Below are positions 30,562 through 37,906 of a DNA stretch of 64,000 bases, one piece after another; within the stretch, counting starts at the first letter, position 1; each line of letters begins with the position of its first letter. The notes under the pieces are model-generated. The model saw only the letters and a list, made by a program, of their open reading frames with translations, was not told the DNA's origin and did no database searches. Made by a program: the position numbers and the translations under genes. This stretch comes from UBA5004 sp964342515 (GTDB lineage: Bacteria; Patescibacteriota; Minisyncoccia; Phycocordibacterales; Zambryskibacteraceae): assembly GCA_964342515.1 (NCBI GenBank), contig CAYFFP010000001.1:1-64000 (forward strand), given 5' to 3'.

Positions 30562-31377
30562 TTAGTTGGTTGTTTCTCTATACCATTTTTCCCAGCTTTC
30601 TTTGGCCTCTGTTCCAAAATTTTGCAAAAGACACTCTGTTGCAAACTTATCATTGTCACACCGTACTGCAGAGCATTTGCTTCCTATTTTACACTGGTAT
30701 TCAAAACTTAATGATTCTATTGTCCCAGTATAAAAACCATCTTTATTGAATGGGGTAACGAGAATTCTATTTACACTTGGAGCCGGTGGCTGTGGCTGGA
30801 TAAAGTCCCAAAACCTAACTAATTTCGTTGTATTGCGACTAGATAAGAACTCCTCTTTTGTTGTAGATAGGGTGCTCTTACCCAAAAGATCAATCTCTAA
30901 ATTAATAGGATTATCTTTATTAAATACACCGCCATTTTCTTTCGTAAGTGTGATATCTAGTCCATCAGACGATTTACGAACCGCATTATATATACCACTT
31001 TCTTCCCCTATGTTTATGGAAAGAAAGTAGTCTTTATTGTCTTGAAAACTGCCCTTAATATGTAATTTGGCTACTTCAAAATCTCCAGTAAGAGCAAGTA
31101 TCCGACTAAGTTTTTTATAACTCTCTGTTAGGTATGGGTTCTCAGTAATCTGATATTTGTCTTCTGGTTTAATCAAATCAACAAAAGAAGTTTTAATCTT
31201 TGGCGGAGTTATTACTGGCAACTCATCTACAATTGGTGGAATTTCATCCTTTGGCAAGTTGGCCGTATTAGTTTGTTCTGAAAACTGAAATAACTTCAAA
31301 ATACCAAATACTGCCAAAAATATAGTTAGAGCAAATAAAGTCAAATATCCAATAGTTCGTATTATTTTATCTTTCAT
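30562..31377 (-). CDS. Single-pass membrane protein of unknown function
   Basis: The 271-aa protein has an N-terminal membrane helix (about residues 9-30, GYLTLFALTIFLAVFGILKLF), a Pro-rich linker and a roughly 210-residue exported domain. Four cysteines are near its end (YQCKIGSKCSAVRCDNDKFATEC). No family is recognised. The stop-start arrangement with the upstream minus-strand gene (11-nt overlap at 31367-31377) indicates co-expression. Confidence 0.6.
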   Translation of the reverse strand: MKDKIIRTIGYLTLFALTIFLAVFGILKLFQFSEQTNTANLPKDEIPPIVDELPVITPPKIKTSFVDLIKPEDKYQITENPYLTESYKKLSRILALTGDFEVAKLHIKGSFQDNKDYFLSINIGEESGIYNAVRKSSDGLDITLTKENGGVFNKDNPINLEIDLLGKSTLSTTKEEFLSSRNTTKLVRFWDFIQPQPPAPSVNRILVTPFNKDGFYTGTIESLSFEYQCKIGSKCSAVRCDNDKFATECLLQNFGTEAKESWEKWYRETTN

Positions 31378-31777
31378 CTTTAGGAATTTTTACTAATTTT
31401 TCTAAAAGTAGGTAAGACGGCTTATATATTACTATAGGTAGTGGTATGCAGATTATTGAAGTTAGAACTTTATATTTGGTTGGCACTCTCAACTCTTTTT
31501 CTGTCCATATTTCCACTACTGAACAAAATAACCACCAGACTAATTTGAGAAATATTATTGTTAAAGCTACAGCTAATCCGAGCACAGGCAACACAGTTTT
31601 TATACTTGTTCCTAGAAAATATTGAAATAACTTAAGTAACTCATTCTCAAGTAAAAAAGATAAGAAAATGATAGCTATAGCAAAATTAAAGGTGCTATAA
31701 ATACCTAATCCAGTGCTAGTGGCACTATCTGGTTCTCTCATCATCCAAGCGTGTGCCTTCTTAATGTAAGTCACCAT
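31367..31777 (-). CDS. Polytopic membrane protein
   Basis: The 136-aa product has about four hydrophobic segments (FNFAIAIIFLSFLLENELL; VLPVLGLAVALTIIFLKLVWWLFC; LTSIICIPLPIVIYKPSYLLL). No catalytic motif is visible. It overlaps the next minus-strand gene by 11 nt. Function is unknown. It belongs to the accessory part of the integrated element. Confidence 0.55.
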   Translation of the reverse strand: MVTYIKKAHAWMMREPDSATSTGLGIYSTFNFAIAIIFLSFLLENELLKLFQYFLGTSIKTVLPVLGLAVALTIIFLKLVWWLFCSVVEIWTEKELRVPTKYKVLTSIICIPLPIVIYKPSYLLLEKLVKIPKDER

Positions 31778-31852
31778 AACTCAATATCTGTTCAATCAAA
31801 ATAGCACCATGGGTCATTTTTGCAAGTTCTTGTATGGTCTTGAATATCTTCG

Positions 31853-32077
31853 TCAAAAAAACCTTTGATGTTCGTTAAGTGGGATGTCAAGGATAGCTTC
31901 TTCAGAATTATCACGAGTGGCATCAGTATCTTTAATGGCGCTAGGTTGCTTTACCTCAAAGGCCATGTAGGATTTAAGGTCTGGAATGTATATAAGCCCG
32001 TCATAGTTCTTAAGGCTGGTTCTTACTTTGTTCAATAAGTCGCGCCACGTAAAATGGATTGCCTTGCAATCCATCAC
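31853..32077 (-). pseudogene. Probable gene fragment
   Basis: The 74-aa frame (TSLKNYDGLIYIPDLKSYMA, EVKQPSAIKDTDATRD, ILDIPLNEHQRFF) looks like the C-terminal piece of a larger protein. Its first residues are encoded by the large palindrome at 32045-32081. An intact upstream part is not present. It may have been truncated when the palindrome-rich segment was inserted. Confidence 0.4.
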
Positions 32078-32205
32078 GTGGCTTCGCAGAAATGTGAAGA
32101 CACTACAAAATTGCCTTAATAGGCAATTTTGTTTTACGTGAGTCGCGTGATGAGCAAAGTCCCGTGAAGTTTACTTTTTACGGGACGTAGCGAATTTTAC
32201 GCGAC
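32045..32205. repeat. Cluster of nested inverted repeats
   Basis: Hairpin 1 at 32045-32081 has outer arms CCACGT/ACGTGG and inner arms ATGGATTGC/GCAATCCAT. Hairpin 2 at 32105-32132 has perfect 12-bp arms (ACAAAATTGCCT) with loop TAAT. Hairpin 3 is formed by GTCCCGT 32159-32165 and ACGGGAC 32180-32186. It is enclosed by GTCGCGT 32142-32148 and ACGCGAC 32199-32205. The motif TTTTACG followed by GCGCGAC-like bases recurs. It lies between a gene fragment and the GIY-YIG nuclease gene and could be an origin, attachment or regulatory site. Confidence 0.75.
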
Positions 32206-32222
32206 AGCGTTAGAATGAAATT

Positions 32223-32477
32223 ATGTACTGGGTCTACGTCCTAGAGTGCCCAGACGATAGAAGCTGGTATATTGGTTATACTTCGGATTTGGATAAGAGA
32301 GTTAGGGAACATCAATCTGGCTACGGTTCTCAAACTACAAGTATTAAAGCTGGCTGGAAATTAATTTATTGCGAAGGCTATCTTGATATTAAAGACGCTA
32401 AGGGTAGAGAAGTGTTTTTAAAGAGCGGTGCGGGGAGAAAATTTTTAAAGAAACAGCTAAAAAATTACTTATCTTAA
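32223..32477 (+). CDS. GIY-YIG nuclease domain protein
   Basis: The 84-aa single-domain protein starts MYWVYVLECPDDRSWYIGYT. It contains the paired (G/V)IY-like and YIG tripeptides, the arginine in DLDKRVREHQSG and a C-terminal Glu (REVFLKSG), as in the UPF0213/YhbQ family. These are small structure-specific DNA nucleases. TAGAAT at 32211-32216 ends 6 nt before the ATG. Its position beside the palindrome cluster raises the possibility that it cuts cruciform DNA there, which is only a suggestion. Confidence 0.82.
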   Translation: MYWVYVLECPDDRSWYIGYTSDLDKRVREHQSGYGSQTTSIKAGWKLIYCEGYLDIKDAKGREVFLKSGAGRKFLKKQLKNYLS

Positions 32478-32496
32478 ACCTGATATACTTTTGTAT

Positions 32497-33279
32497 ATGA
32501 GTAAGAATTTGAGATTTGATTTTTATGTTGTATTGGGAATTGTATTATTGTCGATTCCAACGATTCTTCATTTTGAAGTCAAGCCCCTTACAGCTTCACT
32601 ATACTTATTTGCACTTCCCACACTCTATCTCTTTGTAAAAAGAAGAAAGCCGTACAAAGAACTCTTACTGGGGACTTTGTTGATAGGAAGTGGTTTTGGT
32701 CTCATTTTTGATATTATCGCTACTGTAAGCGGAGCTTGGTTTATTCCTGATAATCAGCTGGTATTTAATTACAGGATATTTGGTTTCTGGCCAGTAGATG
32801 AAATAATCTGGTTCTTTCTATGGGCTTTATTTATTCTTGCTTTTTATGAGCATTTTTATGAAAAAGATAGACGAGATAAGTTATCAAAAAGATTTAGGTA
32901 TATTGCTGTACCAATTTTAATTTCTGCCACCCTTGTTTTATGGGTTGCTGTGGTAGACCATTCTAGGCTGGCGATTAATTATGCTTACTCCTTAATTCTT
33001 ACTCCAGCAATAATACCTATTTGGTATGTGTTCTCGAAACGACCTAATTTGATACCAAAATTTTTAAAAACAGGGGCATTCTTCTTTTTGGTTTTTCTTG
33101 CACATGAACTTACAGCTTTAAAACTTGGGCAATGGCAATTTCTAGGAACCAGTCAGTATATTGGTTGGGTAGAGCTATTTGGATTAAGATTTCCATTTGA
33201 AGAGCTGCTACTCTGGATGGGATTAAGTCCGTTTATTGTTCTGGCTATTTACGAAGGATTTGTTGATAATGATAAGTAA
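32497..33279 (+). CDS. Lycopene-cyclase-domain membrane protein
   Basis: The 260-aa protein has about seven membrane helices and two copies of the acidic motif typical of heterodimeric-type lycopene cyclases and their relatives (FGFWPVDEIIWFFLWALF; LRFPFEELLLWMGLSPFIVL). In carotenoid producers this fold cyclises the ends of lycopene. No other carotenoid gene is in the window, so the substrate here is unknown. The ATG at 32497 lies 7 nt after TATACT (32484-32489). Confidence 0.72.
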   Translation: MSKNLRFDFYVVLGIVLLSIPTILHFEVKPLTASLYLFALPTLYLFVKRRKPYKELLLGTLLIGSGFGLIFDIIATVSGAWFIPDNQLVFNYRIFGFWPVDEIIWFFLWALFILAFYEHFYEKDRRDKLSKRFRYIAVPILISATLVLWVAVVDHSRLAINYAYSLILTPAIIPIWYVFSKRPNLIPKFLKTGAFFFLVFLAHELTALKLGQWQFLGTSQYIGWVELFGLRFPFEELLLWMGLSPFIVLAIYEGFVDNDK

Positions 33280-33394
33280 TTCTGGTTCTAGCATTATTTA
33301 CTATCTGAGTTGACAGAAAATGCCTATCTGATAGTCTATATATACAAATGCCTTCGGGCCGGCCCTGCTTTGCAGGGACAAAGTCGGGAGAAAC

Positions 33395-33432
33395 AAAAAG
33401 CCGTCAAAAGAGTAAATCTTTGATGGCTTTTT
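33395..33432 (-). terminator. Terminator overlapping the mazF-like 3' end
   Basis: Minus-strand arms 33432-33419 and 33408-33395 pair over 12-14 positions with one G-T and end in a T run (AAAAAG on the plus strand). The left arm includes the last codons of the gene. Confidence 0.6.
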
Positions 33433-33832
33433 GTATTTTGGCGAAAGTATCTTTATCTAAGGTGCTGATTTGTTTGTATAGACGCTTCGTATCAATCAAC
33501 CGAATTTGTGAAATGATAGCGGCGGCTTTTTTACCATCTACAATACCAACGGGCATGTAGTATTTATTATCCTTAATTGTGGTTGTAAGAGGAACAATAA
33601 CACAAACATTTCGGCTTAACCCTTTCATAATTAAAACTGGCCTAGAGAATCCCTTGCCTGTTCCGTCCTGTTCAAAGCCGACATTTACTCCTAATCTGCA
33701 CCAACGAATCTGTCTTTCATGGTAAAGAGGCAAGTAATCTTCAAGCCCATCTATTTCCTTCTTGCGTTTATTCCAGCTATCAAAATCTTTCTTCATTTCT
33801 TCCAGCGCCTTAGCCCGCGCTTCGTTTTGCAA
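33404..33832 (-). CDS. MazF/PemK-family toxin
   Basis: The product is up to 142 aa. The PemK/MazF core is visible from about residue 45: WCRLGVNVGFEQDGTGKGFS, RPVLIMKGLSRNVCVIVPL, the YMPVG strand and ISQIRLIDTKRL. MazF enzymes are sequence-specific mRNA interferases. The N-terminal about 40 charged residues may be an extension, because the start could be TTG 33832 or ATG 33796 (preceded by GGAAG). No antitoxin gene is recognised beside it. It lies close to the presumed right end of the integrated element. Confidence 0.75.
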   Translation of the reverse strand: MQNEARAKALEEMKKDFDSWNKRKKEIDGLEDYLPLYHERQIRWCRLGVNVGFEQDGTGKGFSRPVLIMKGLSRNVCVIVPLTTTIKDNKYYMPVGIVDGKKAAAIISQIRLIDTKRLYKQISTLDKDTFAKIQKAIKDLLF

Positions 33833-33876
33833 AAGGACATAAATTTCTATAAGATTAAAGCCGTTATTTTCTATTT

Positions 33877-33948
33877 GCCGGAGTAGTTCAGTGGTAGAAC
33901 GTTACCATGGTAAGGTAAAAGTCGGGAGTCCGATTCTCCCCTCCGGCT
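33877..33948 (+). tRNA. tRNA-Thr (GGT)
   Basis: Acceptor GCCGGAG/CTCCGGC, anticodon loop ATGGTAA in the stem TTACC/GGTAA, and a T-arm ending in CTCC before the acceptor. CCA is not encoded. It marks the shift back to higher GC content. Confidence 0.85.
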
Positions 33949-33952
33949 CAAG

Positions 33953-34057
33953 ATGCAACCTTTTGTCATTTCTAAGAGTTGTAATAAGTGCAAGGGTCGA
34001 TATTATGAGACAATAATGGAATCCCGCCAAAGGCGGGGTTCCATGCCCTTACCATGA
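33953..34057 (+). CDS. Possible 34-aa CxxC peptide upstream of the sigma factor
   Basis: The frame MQPFVISKSCNKCKGRYYET... ends in TGA overlapping the sigma-factor ATG (ATGA). Its last third is encoded by the inverted repeat at 34017-34043 (TGGAATCCCGCC facing GGCGGGGTTCCA). The coupling suggests translation, but the repeat could equally be a leader hairpin. Low confidence. Confidence 0.25.
   Translation: MQPFVISKSCNKCKGRYYETIMESRQRRGSMPLP
34017..34043. repeat. Inverted repeat before the sigma-factor gene
   Basis: TGGAATCCCGCC (34017-34028), loop AAA and GGCGGGGTTCCA (34032-34043) form a 12-bp stem with one T-G pair. Confidence 0.7.
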
Positions 34058-34584
34058 GCACGCCACATCTACAATCGGACACCCAAATTCTTAAGGAATC
34101 TCTTAAGTACCCATGGATGTTCGGTATGCTGGTGGAGCGCTATGAGCAAGCTTTCTTGAGAAAAGCCACTTATATTCTCCGCTCTAAGGAAGACGCGGAA
34201 GACGCCGTGCAAGATACCTTCCTCAAAATTTATAAGCATGGGGTCAAGTTTGCCGAGCGCCCGAATGCCGGCTTCAACTCTTGGGCCTATAAGATTCTCA
34301 TCAATACCTGCTACAGCTATCTAGCCAAGAAACGGGCGCGACTTGGAGACTTAGATGAGTTCGGCAGCGCGGATTCCGCGATAGGAAACGAAGAATTCTC
34401 TCTAGTGCACTCAACCCTTGCTCGCTTGCCGGCCAAATTCTCTCGACTCTTGTCTCTGTACTTTCTCGAAGATAAAACTTATAAGGAAATAGCGGACATA
34501 GAGCAAGTCTCGCTCTCCGCGGTAAAATCGGGGCTTCACCGCGCCAAAAAACGATTTAAGAATATTGCCATAGAATTGTCATGA
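34054..34584 (+). CDS. ECF-type RNA polymerase sigma factor
   Basis: The 176-aa protein has region 2 (AFLRKATYILRSKEDAEDAV, then QDTFLKIYKHG and SWAYKILINTCYSYLAKKRA) and region 4 (LPAKFSRLLSLYFLEDKTYK, EIADIEQVSLSAVKSGLHRA), as in extracytoplasmic-function sigma factors. It redirects RNA polymerase to a small regulon. The downstream overlapping gene encodes a small membrane protein that could act as its anti-sigma factor, from position only. Confidence 0.88.
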   Translation: MSTPHLQSDTQILKESLKYPWMFGMLVERYEQAFLRKATYILRSKEDAEDAVQDTFLKIYKHGVKFAERPNAGFNSWAYKILINTCYSYLAKKRARLGDLDEFGSADSAIGNEEFSLVHSTLARLPAKFSRLLSLYFLEDKTYKEIADIEQVSLSAVKSGLHRAKKRFKNIAIELS

Positions 34585-34904
34585 AGATATTAACCATGAA
34601 AAACAAAATAATGTTCGGCGTCTATCTCATATATCTGTCGCGTAAATTAAGGAGTCCATTTGTCGCGGAGTCTTTTGCATTTGTCATTTTCGTATTACTT
34701 TTGTCCATCTTTGTTTCTATTCCGAGTGTATTATCTAATATGTCCAATTCGCAGGATTTTGTCAGATATTTCACCATCGCTTTTTCAAATACGAATTCTG
34801 TCGTTCAGATAATTTTGGTTTTGGCTCTGATTCCTGCTATATTCTTAATGAAAGATATTGCCACCTTAGCTCAGTTGGTAGAGCGACGCATTCGTAACGC
34901 GTAG
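34581..34904 (+). CDS. Small membrane protein running into tRNA-Thr
   Basis: The ATG overlaps the sigma-factor stop (ATGA), pointing to co-translation. About 92 residues with two membrane helices (FAFVIFVLLLSIFVSIPSVL; VVQIILVLALIPAIFLM) are followed by DIATLAQLVERRIRNA. That last segment is simply the translation of the first half of tRNA-Thr (CGT), because no stop occurs before the tRNA. The gene may have lost its own stop, or the overlap may be tolerated. It is a candidate anti-sigma partner. Confidence 0.5.
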   Translation: MKILTMKNKIMFGVYLIYLSRKLRSPFVAESFAFVIFVLLLSIFVSIPSVLSNMSNSQDFVRYFTIAFSNTNSVVQIILVLALIPAIFLMKDIATLAQLVERRIRNA

Positions 34905-34932
34905 GTCCGGAGTTCGACTCTCCGAGGTGGCT
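34860..34932 (+). tRNA. tRNA-Thr (CGT)
   Basis: Acceptor GCCACCT/AGGTGGC, D-arm TAGCTCAGTTGGTAGAGC, anticodon loop TTCGTAA, T-arm GAGTTCGACTC. CCA is not encoded. The prfB start codon begins one base after the discriminator, and the upstream membrane-protein frame overlaps the first 45 nt. Confidence 0.88.
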
Positions 34933-34933
34933 C

Positions 34934-35812
34934 ATGGCTTCACCGGAGGAATTAAAAAAGAAAATAGAGGCGCTGGAGACGCAGATGGCTACTGCGGAAT
35001 TTTGGGCTGACAAAGAGGCGGCGCAAGCGGGCGTGCGCGAGCTTCAAGCGCTTAAAGACAAACTAGAGGGAGTGGGGAAGTATGATAAGGGTGGAGCGGT
35101 CATGACCATCTTCTCCGGGGCGGGCGGGGATGATGCGGAGGACTTCTCACGCATACTTCTCGAAATGTATCTGAAACTTTTCGACAAAAAGGGCTGGAGT
35201 TATAGTGTGGTGCATAAAAACGAGAACGACCACGGCGGGTACAGAAACATTACTCTCGATATTGAGGGGAAGAACATTTACGGAACTTTAAAAAACGAAT
35301 CCGGCGTGCATCGCTTAGTGAGAGTCTCCCCCTTTAATGCCAATGAGAAAAGGCACACCAGTTTTTCTATGGTAGAAGTGATTCCGAAGTTTGAGAAAGT
35401 AGAAGAAATAAAAATTCCACCAGAAGAGATTAAAATCGAACTCTCAAAATCTTCCGGCCCGGGCGGACAGAATGTCAATAAGCGCGAGACCGCCGTGCGT
35501 TTGGTGCATATCCCGACCAATCTCTCTGTGCATGTAGAATCAGAACGCAGTCAGTTGCAGAATAAAGAGAAAGCGTTAAGAATGCTTGAGGCAAAACTCT
35601 ACAAACTCCGCGAAGACGAGCGTTTGGCGAAGGAGAAGGGAATGTATATTTCCAAAACCACCCAGATAGAATGGGGCAACCAAATCCGCTCGTATGTTTT
35701 GCATCCTTACAAAATGGTCAAAGACCACAGAACCAATGTCGAAACTCATGATGTCGAAAAAGTTTTGGACGGAAATTTAGACGAATTCCTTGAAGCCGAG
35801 AAGAATCTATAA
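34934..35812 (+). CDS. prfB: Peptide chain release factor 2
   Basis: The 292-aa factor ends translation at UGA and UAA. The GGQ loop is in SSGPGGQNVNKRETAVR (about residues 173-189). The SPF tripeptide that reads the stop codon is in RVSPFNANEKRHTSF (about residue 132), which distinguishes RF2 from RF1. About 70 residues of the N-terminal helical domain are missing compared with typical RF2, and there is no programmed frameshift site. The ATG lies 1 nt after the tRNA-Thr discriminator base, so tRNA 3' processing would leave a leaderless mRNA. Confidence 0.93.
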   Translation: MASPEELKKKIEALETQMATAEFWADKEAAQAGVRELQALKDKLEGVGKYDKGGAVMTIFSGAGGDDAEDFSRILLEMYLKLFDKKGWSYSVVHKNENDHGGYRNITLDIEGKNIYGTLKNESGVHRLVRVSPFNANEKRHTSFSMVEVIPKFEKVEEIKIPPEEIKIELSKSSGPGGQNVNKRETAVRLVHIPTNLSVHVESERSQLQNKEKALRMLEAKLYKLREDERLAKEKGMYISKTTQIEWGNQIRSYVLHPYKMVKDHRTNVETHDVEKVLDGNLDEFLEAEKNL

Positions 35813-35848
35813 GTTGGAAATTGAACCCAAATTCGTTATAATGCCCGT

Positions 35849-36022
35849 ATGAATAAAACCAAGCTGAAAGACAGAATTGCTGCCATTGAGGCAGAGGTCA
35901 AATTTCTGAAAAGAACGGCAGTAGAGAAGCCGGATTTTGGCATTGATTATGCTGGTTGGAAGAAAGTCAGGCCGTTTCTCAAGAAGGCGAGGATGAAAAC
36001 CTACAAAAAGGTTTATGGATAA
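35849..36022 (+). CDS. Antitoxin-like small protein
   Basis: The 57-aa protein (KLKDRIAAIEAEVKFLKRTA ... KKARMKTYKKVYG) is a short helix plus basic tail. Its stop overlaps the ATG of the PIN gene by 8 nt (ATGGATAA). Position, size and overlap match antitoxins of PIN-type toxin-antitoxin pairs. TATAAT at 35837-35842 ends 6 nt before the ATG. Confidence 0.6.
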   Translation: MNKTKLKDRIAAIEAEVKFLKRTAVEKPDFGIDYAGWKKVRPFLKKARMKTYKKVYG

Positions 36023-36447
36023 ACCGAAGGTTTTTGTTGACTCCAGCGTTATCGTCGCGGCGCTTCTATCAAGTTCTGGCGGCTCCTACTATCTTCTTGA
36101 CCGTATTGCGCGATAAATTTCGGTTTATAACCAATCAATACGTTTTGGCGGAGCTCGAAGAATTGTTACAAGGAAAATTTCGCGGCCACTCGAACCTGCA
36201 AAACAAACTCTTCCTGCTTCTGGGCATTGCTGAGATGGAAGTACTTAGTTATCCCTCCAAAAAAGAAGTGGTTAAGACGGCCAAAATAATATCTAAGAAA
36301 GATGCTCCAATATTGGTTAGTGCGCTGGTATCCGCGAAATTTCTCGTTACTCTTGATAATGAATTTATGGCAAAGAAAGTGTCTGAATACGCTTTGAAAC
36401 ACGGACTAAAAGTACTGAAGCCAGGAAATTTGATAAAAAGAAATTAA
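36015..36447 (+). pseudogene. PIN-domain toxin gene with frameshift
   Basis: From ATG 36015 the frame reads MDKPKVFVDSSVIVAALLSS (first PIN aspartate at about residue 9) and stops at TAA after YYLLDRIAR (about 36114). The remaining PIN sequence (RDKFRFITNQYVLAELEELL ... SKKDAPILVSALVSAKFLVT ... TLDNEF) continues in the +1 frame to 36447 with the later acidic residues kept. One extra base near 36090-36115 would explain this. PIN toxins cut RNA. Either the toxin is inactivated or the base is a sequencing error. Confidence 0.7.
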
Positions 36448-36518
36448 ATTGCAATTGAGGCGGAAAAAGGCCTATAAATAAGGGTAATTCCATGCGGACA
36501 CCGAGTATCCACGAACTA

Positions 36519-36547
36519 TTGACTCTTAATATTAAATGTGATAAGAT
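36519..36547 (+). promoter_or_regulatory. Sigma-70 promoter
   Basis: TTGACT at 36519-36524 and TAAGAT at 36542-36547 with exactly 17 nt between. It drives the gene at 36647 with a leader of about 95 nt. Confidence 0.7.
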
Positions 36548-36580
36548 GAAAAAGTAGGCAAAAGTTCTTTTCACAAACTG

Positions 36581-36640
36581 ATTGCAGGGCCTACACTGCA
36601 ATTATCCGTCCCGACAGGGCCTCCAGCCGTGGAGTGAGGA
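36581..36640 (+). promoter_or_regulatory. Hairpins in the 5' leader
   Basis: ATTGCAG (36581-36587) and CTGCAAT (36596-36602) form a perfect 7-bp stem. CTCCA/TGGAG around 36621-36634 forms a second stem next to the ribosome-binding site. Confidence 0.5.
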
Positions 36641-36646
36641 GTGAGT

Positions 36647-37081
36647 ATGAATACACAGAAGAGCGATCGTCGGTTCGACAAGCTTCTTGACAGCCTCAAG
36701 GAGTTCGATGAAAAGAGTGATAAGCTCCGTCGCATCGGGAACTTCCTGCGGAGCGCAATCGACGATGCCTGGAAAAGTTCGGCTCAAATGAACCTCATCC
36801 GGCACGCGGACCTCGTCGTCCGTATGCCAATCGGAGAGATGAATCCGATGGTCGCCGAGGTATCTCTCGACAAGAAAAGTCTTCGCGCTCGCATCCGTAT
36901 TGTCGACGGCGCCGGCAACGAGATCACGGAAAGCAATATCACCCATCTCGGCCTCGATTTCCTCATGGGTAATCCGAGCCCGATGATTGACGCGGCGGCC
37001 AAGTTCTGTGAAGGACTGGGTTGCCTCGAGACCTTCAAGGGCAGGATCGGACGGTTCTGCCTGATGGAGTACAATCTATAA
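36647..37081 (+). CDS. Hypothetical soluble protein
   Basis: The 144-aa product starts at ATG 36647 behind GGAG; a GTG at 36641 is too close to that site. A charged helical N-terminus (SDRRFDKLLDSLKEFDEKSD) is followed by an alpha/beta part (ADLVVRMPIGEMNPMVAEVS; ARIRIVDGAGNEITESNITH). No signal, membrane segment or known motif is seen. It has its own promoter, structured leader and terminator, like the genes at 9369 and 16781, and a GC content above its surroundings. Confidence 0.55.
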   Translation: MNTQKSDRRFDKLLDSLKEFDEKSDKLRRIGNFLRSAIDDAWKSSAQMNLIRHADLVVRMPIGEMNPMVAEVSLDKKSLRARIRIVDGAGNEITESNITHLGLDFLMGNPSPMIDAAAKFCEGLGCLETFKGRIGRFCLMEYNL

Positions 37082-37099
37082 CACCGCACCCCGCACAAA

Positions 37100-37137
37100 C
37101 CCCCGCCAACCGGCGTCGGTTTGGCGGGGTGTTTTTG
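37100..37137 (+). terminator. Rho-independent terminator
   Basis: ACCCCGCCAA (37100-37109) pairs with TTGGCGGGGT (37121-37130), followed by GTTTTTG. Confidence 0.88.
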
Positions 37138-37238
37138 TTTAGACATCTTTTCTAATTCATTAACCCAAAATAAAAAAGCTATAGCTTTCTTATTTTGTAT
37201 CTTTACTTAAACATAAATTCTTGTTAATCTAGCCAAGC

Positions 37239-37568
37239 ATGTTAAGGATTAGACTTCAAAGGGTGGGGAGGAAACACGAGCCGTCGTTTCGGCTTGTTTT
37301 GACTGATTCTAAAAACTCAACCAAGTCAGGTAGGTTTGCCGAAGTGCTCGGCTCTTACGACCCAAGGAAGACCACGGAAGCTCTCAAGGCCGAGCGCGTC
37401 AGATACTGGCTCTCTTTAGGCGCTCTCCCCACGGCCTCTGTCAATAACCTCCTTATTAAGAAAGGCGTTATCAGGGGAAAGAAAATCGATGTTGGTGGTA
37501 AGATGGAAGCGACCCAGCCTACGCAAAATGCTACGGTGGGCGAAGCAGAAAATCCAGTTAATCCTTAA
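37239..37568 (+). CDS. rpsP: 30S ribosomal protein bS16
   Basis: The 109-aa protein starts MLRIRLQRVGRKHEPSFRLV and contains EVLGSYDPR and RVRYWLSLGALPTASV, as in bS16, which binds 16S rRNA early in 30S assembly. The C-terminal about 25 residues are a variable tail. TAATCT at 37225-37230 ends 8 nt before the ATG. rpsP-khpA-trmD is the usual bacterial order, with rimM missing between. Confidence 0.93.
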   Translation: MLRIRLQRVGRKHEPSFRLVLTDSKNSTKSGRFAEVLGSYDPRKTTEALKAERVRYWLSLGALPTASVNNLLIKKGVIRGKKIDVGGKMEATQPTQNATVGEAENPVNP

Positions 37569-37579
37569 CGAATACGACT

Positions 37580-37906
37580 ATGATAGACGATGTCCAGTTT
37601 CTGGAATACGTGGTAAAAGCGCTGGTGAATCATCCCGAAGATGTCAAGATCAAGAGAACGGTAGATGAAATGGGCGTGCTCATGACTCTTGACGTCAATC
37701 GCGAAGACATGGGCAAGGTCATCGGCCGCTCCGGCAATACCGCCAAGGCCATCCGCATTCTACTTAGGGTGGTCGGCATGAAGAATAACGCCCGCATCAA
37801 TCTCAAAATCAACGAGCCCCCCGAGGGCTACGGCCGCCGCACCACCGACTCCGTAGTTGCTTCCAAAAATCTCGACGAAGCGTTGGATGATCTTAATCTC
37901 GAATAG
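37580..37906 (+). CDS. khpA: KH-domain RNA-binding protein KhpA
   Basis: The 108-aa protein contains a KH domain with the GxxG loop in MGKVIGRSGNTAKAIRILLR. KhpA (with KhpB) binds small RNAs and mRNAs and influences cell division in some bacteria. Its place between rpsP and trmD is conserved across many phyla. It starts 11 nt after rpsP. Confidence 0.9.
   Translation: MIDDVQFLEYVVKALVNHPEDVKIKRTVDEMGVLMTLDVNREDMGKVIGRSGNTAKAIRILLRVVGMKNNARINLKINEPPEGYGRRTTDSVVASKNLDEALDDLNLE

Larger units (their letters stand above)
19745..33870. mobile_element. AT-rich integrated element next to tRNA-Asp (right end not determined)
   Basis: From the tRNA-Asp 3' end the base composition drops visibly and stays AT-rich until about 33,870, where tRNA-Thr and higher-GC genes begin. 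The left end carries a large serine recombinase, a ribbon-helix-helix-like protein and a gene-poor, palindrome-rich tract. The rest is mostly uncharacterised membrane proteins, nucleases and a MazF-like toxin. No direct repeat of the tRNA end was found by eye, so the right boundary is an estimate from composition. Confidence 0.6.

Noticed and set aside
35956..36447. One continuous 163-aa gene starting at 35956
   Set aside because: Its first 50 residues are the out-of-frame antitoxin and PIN start. The conserved PIN N-terminus is in another frame from 36015.
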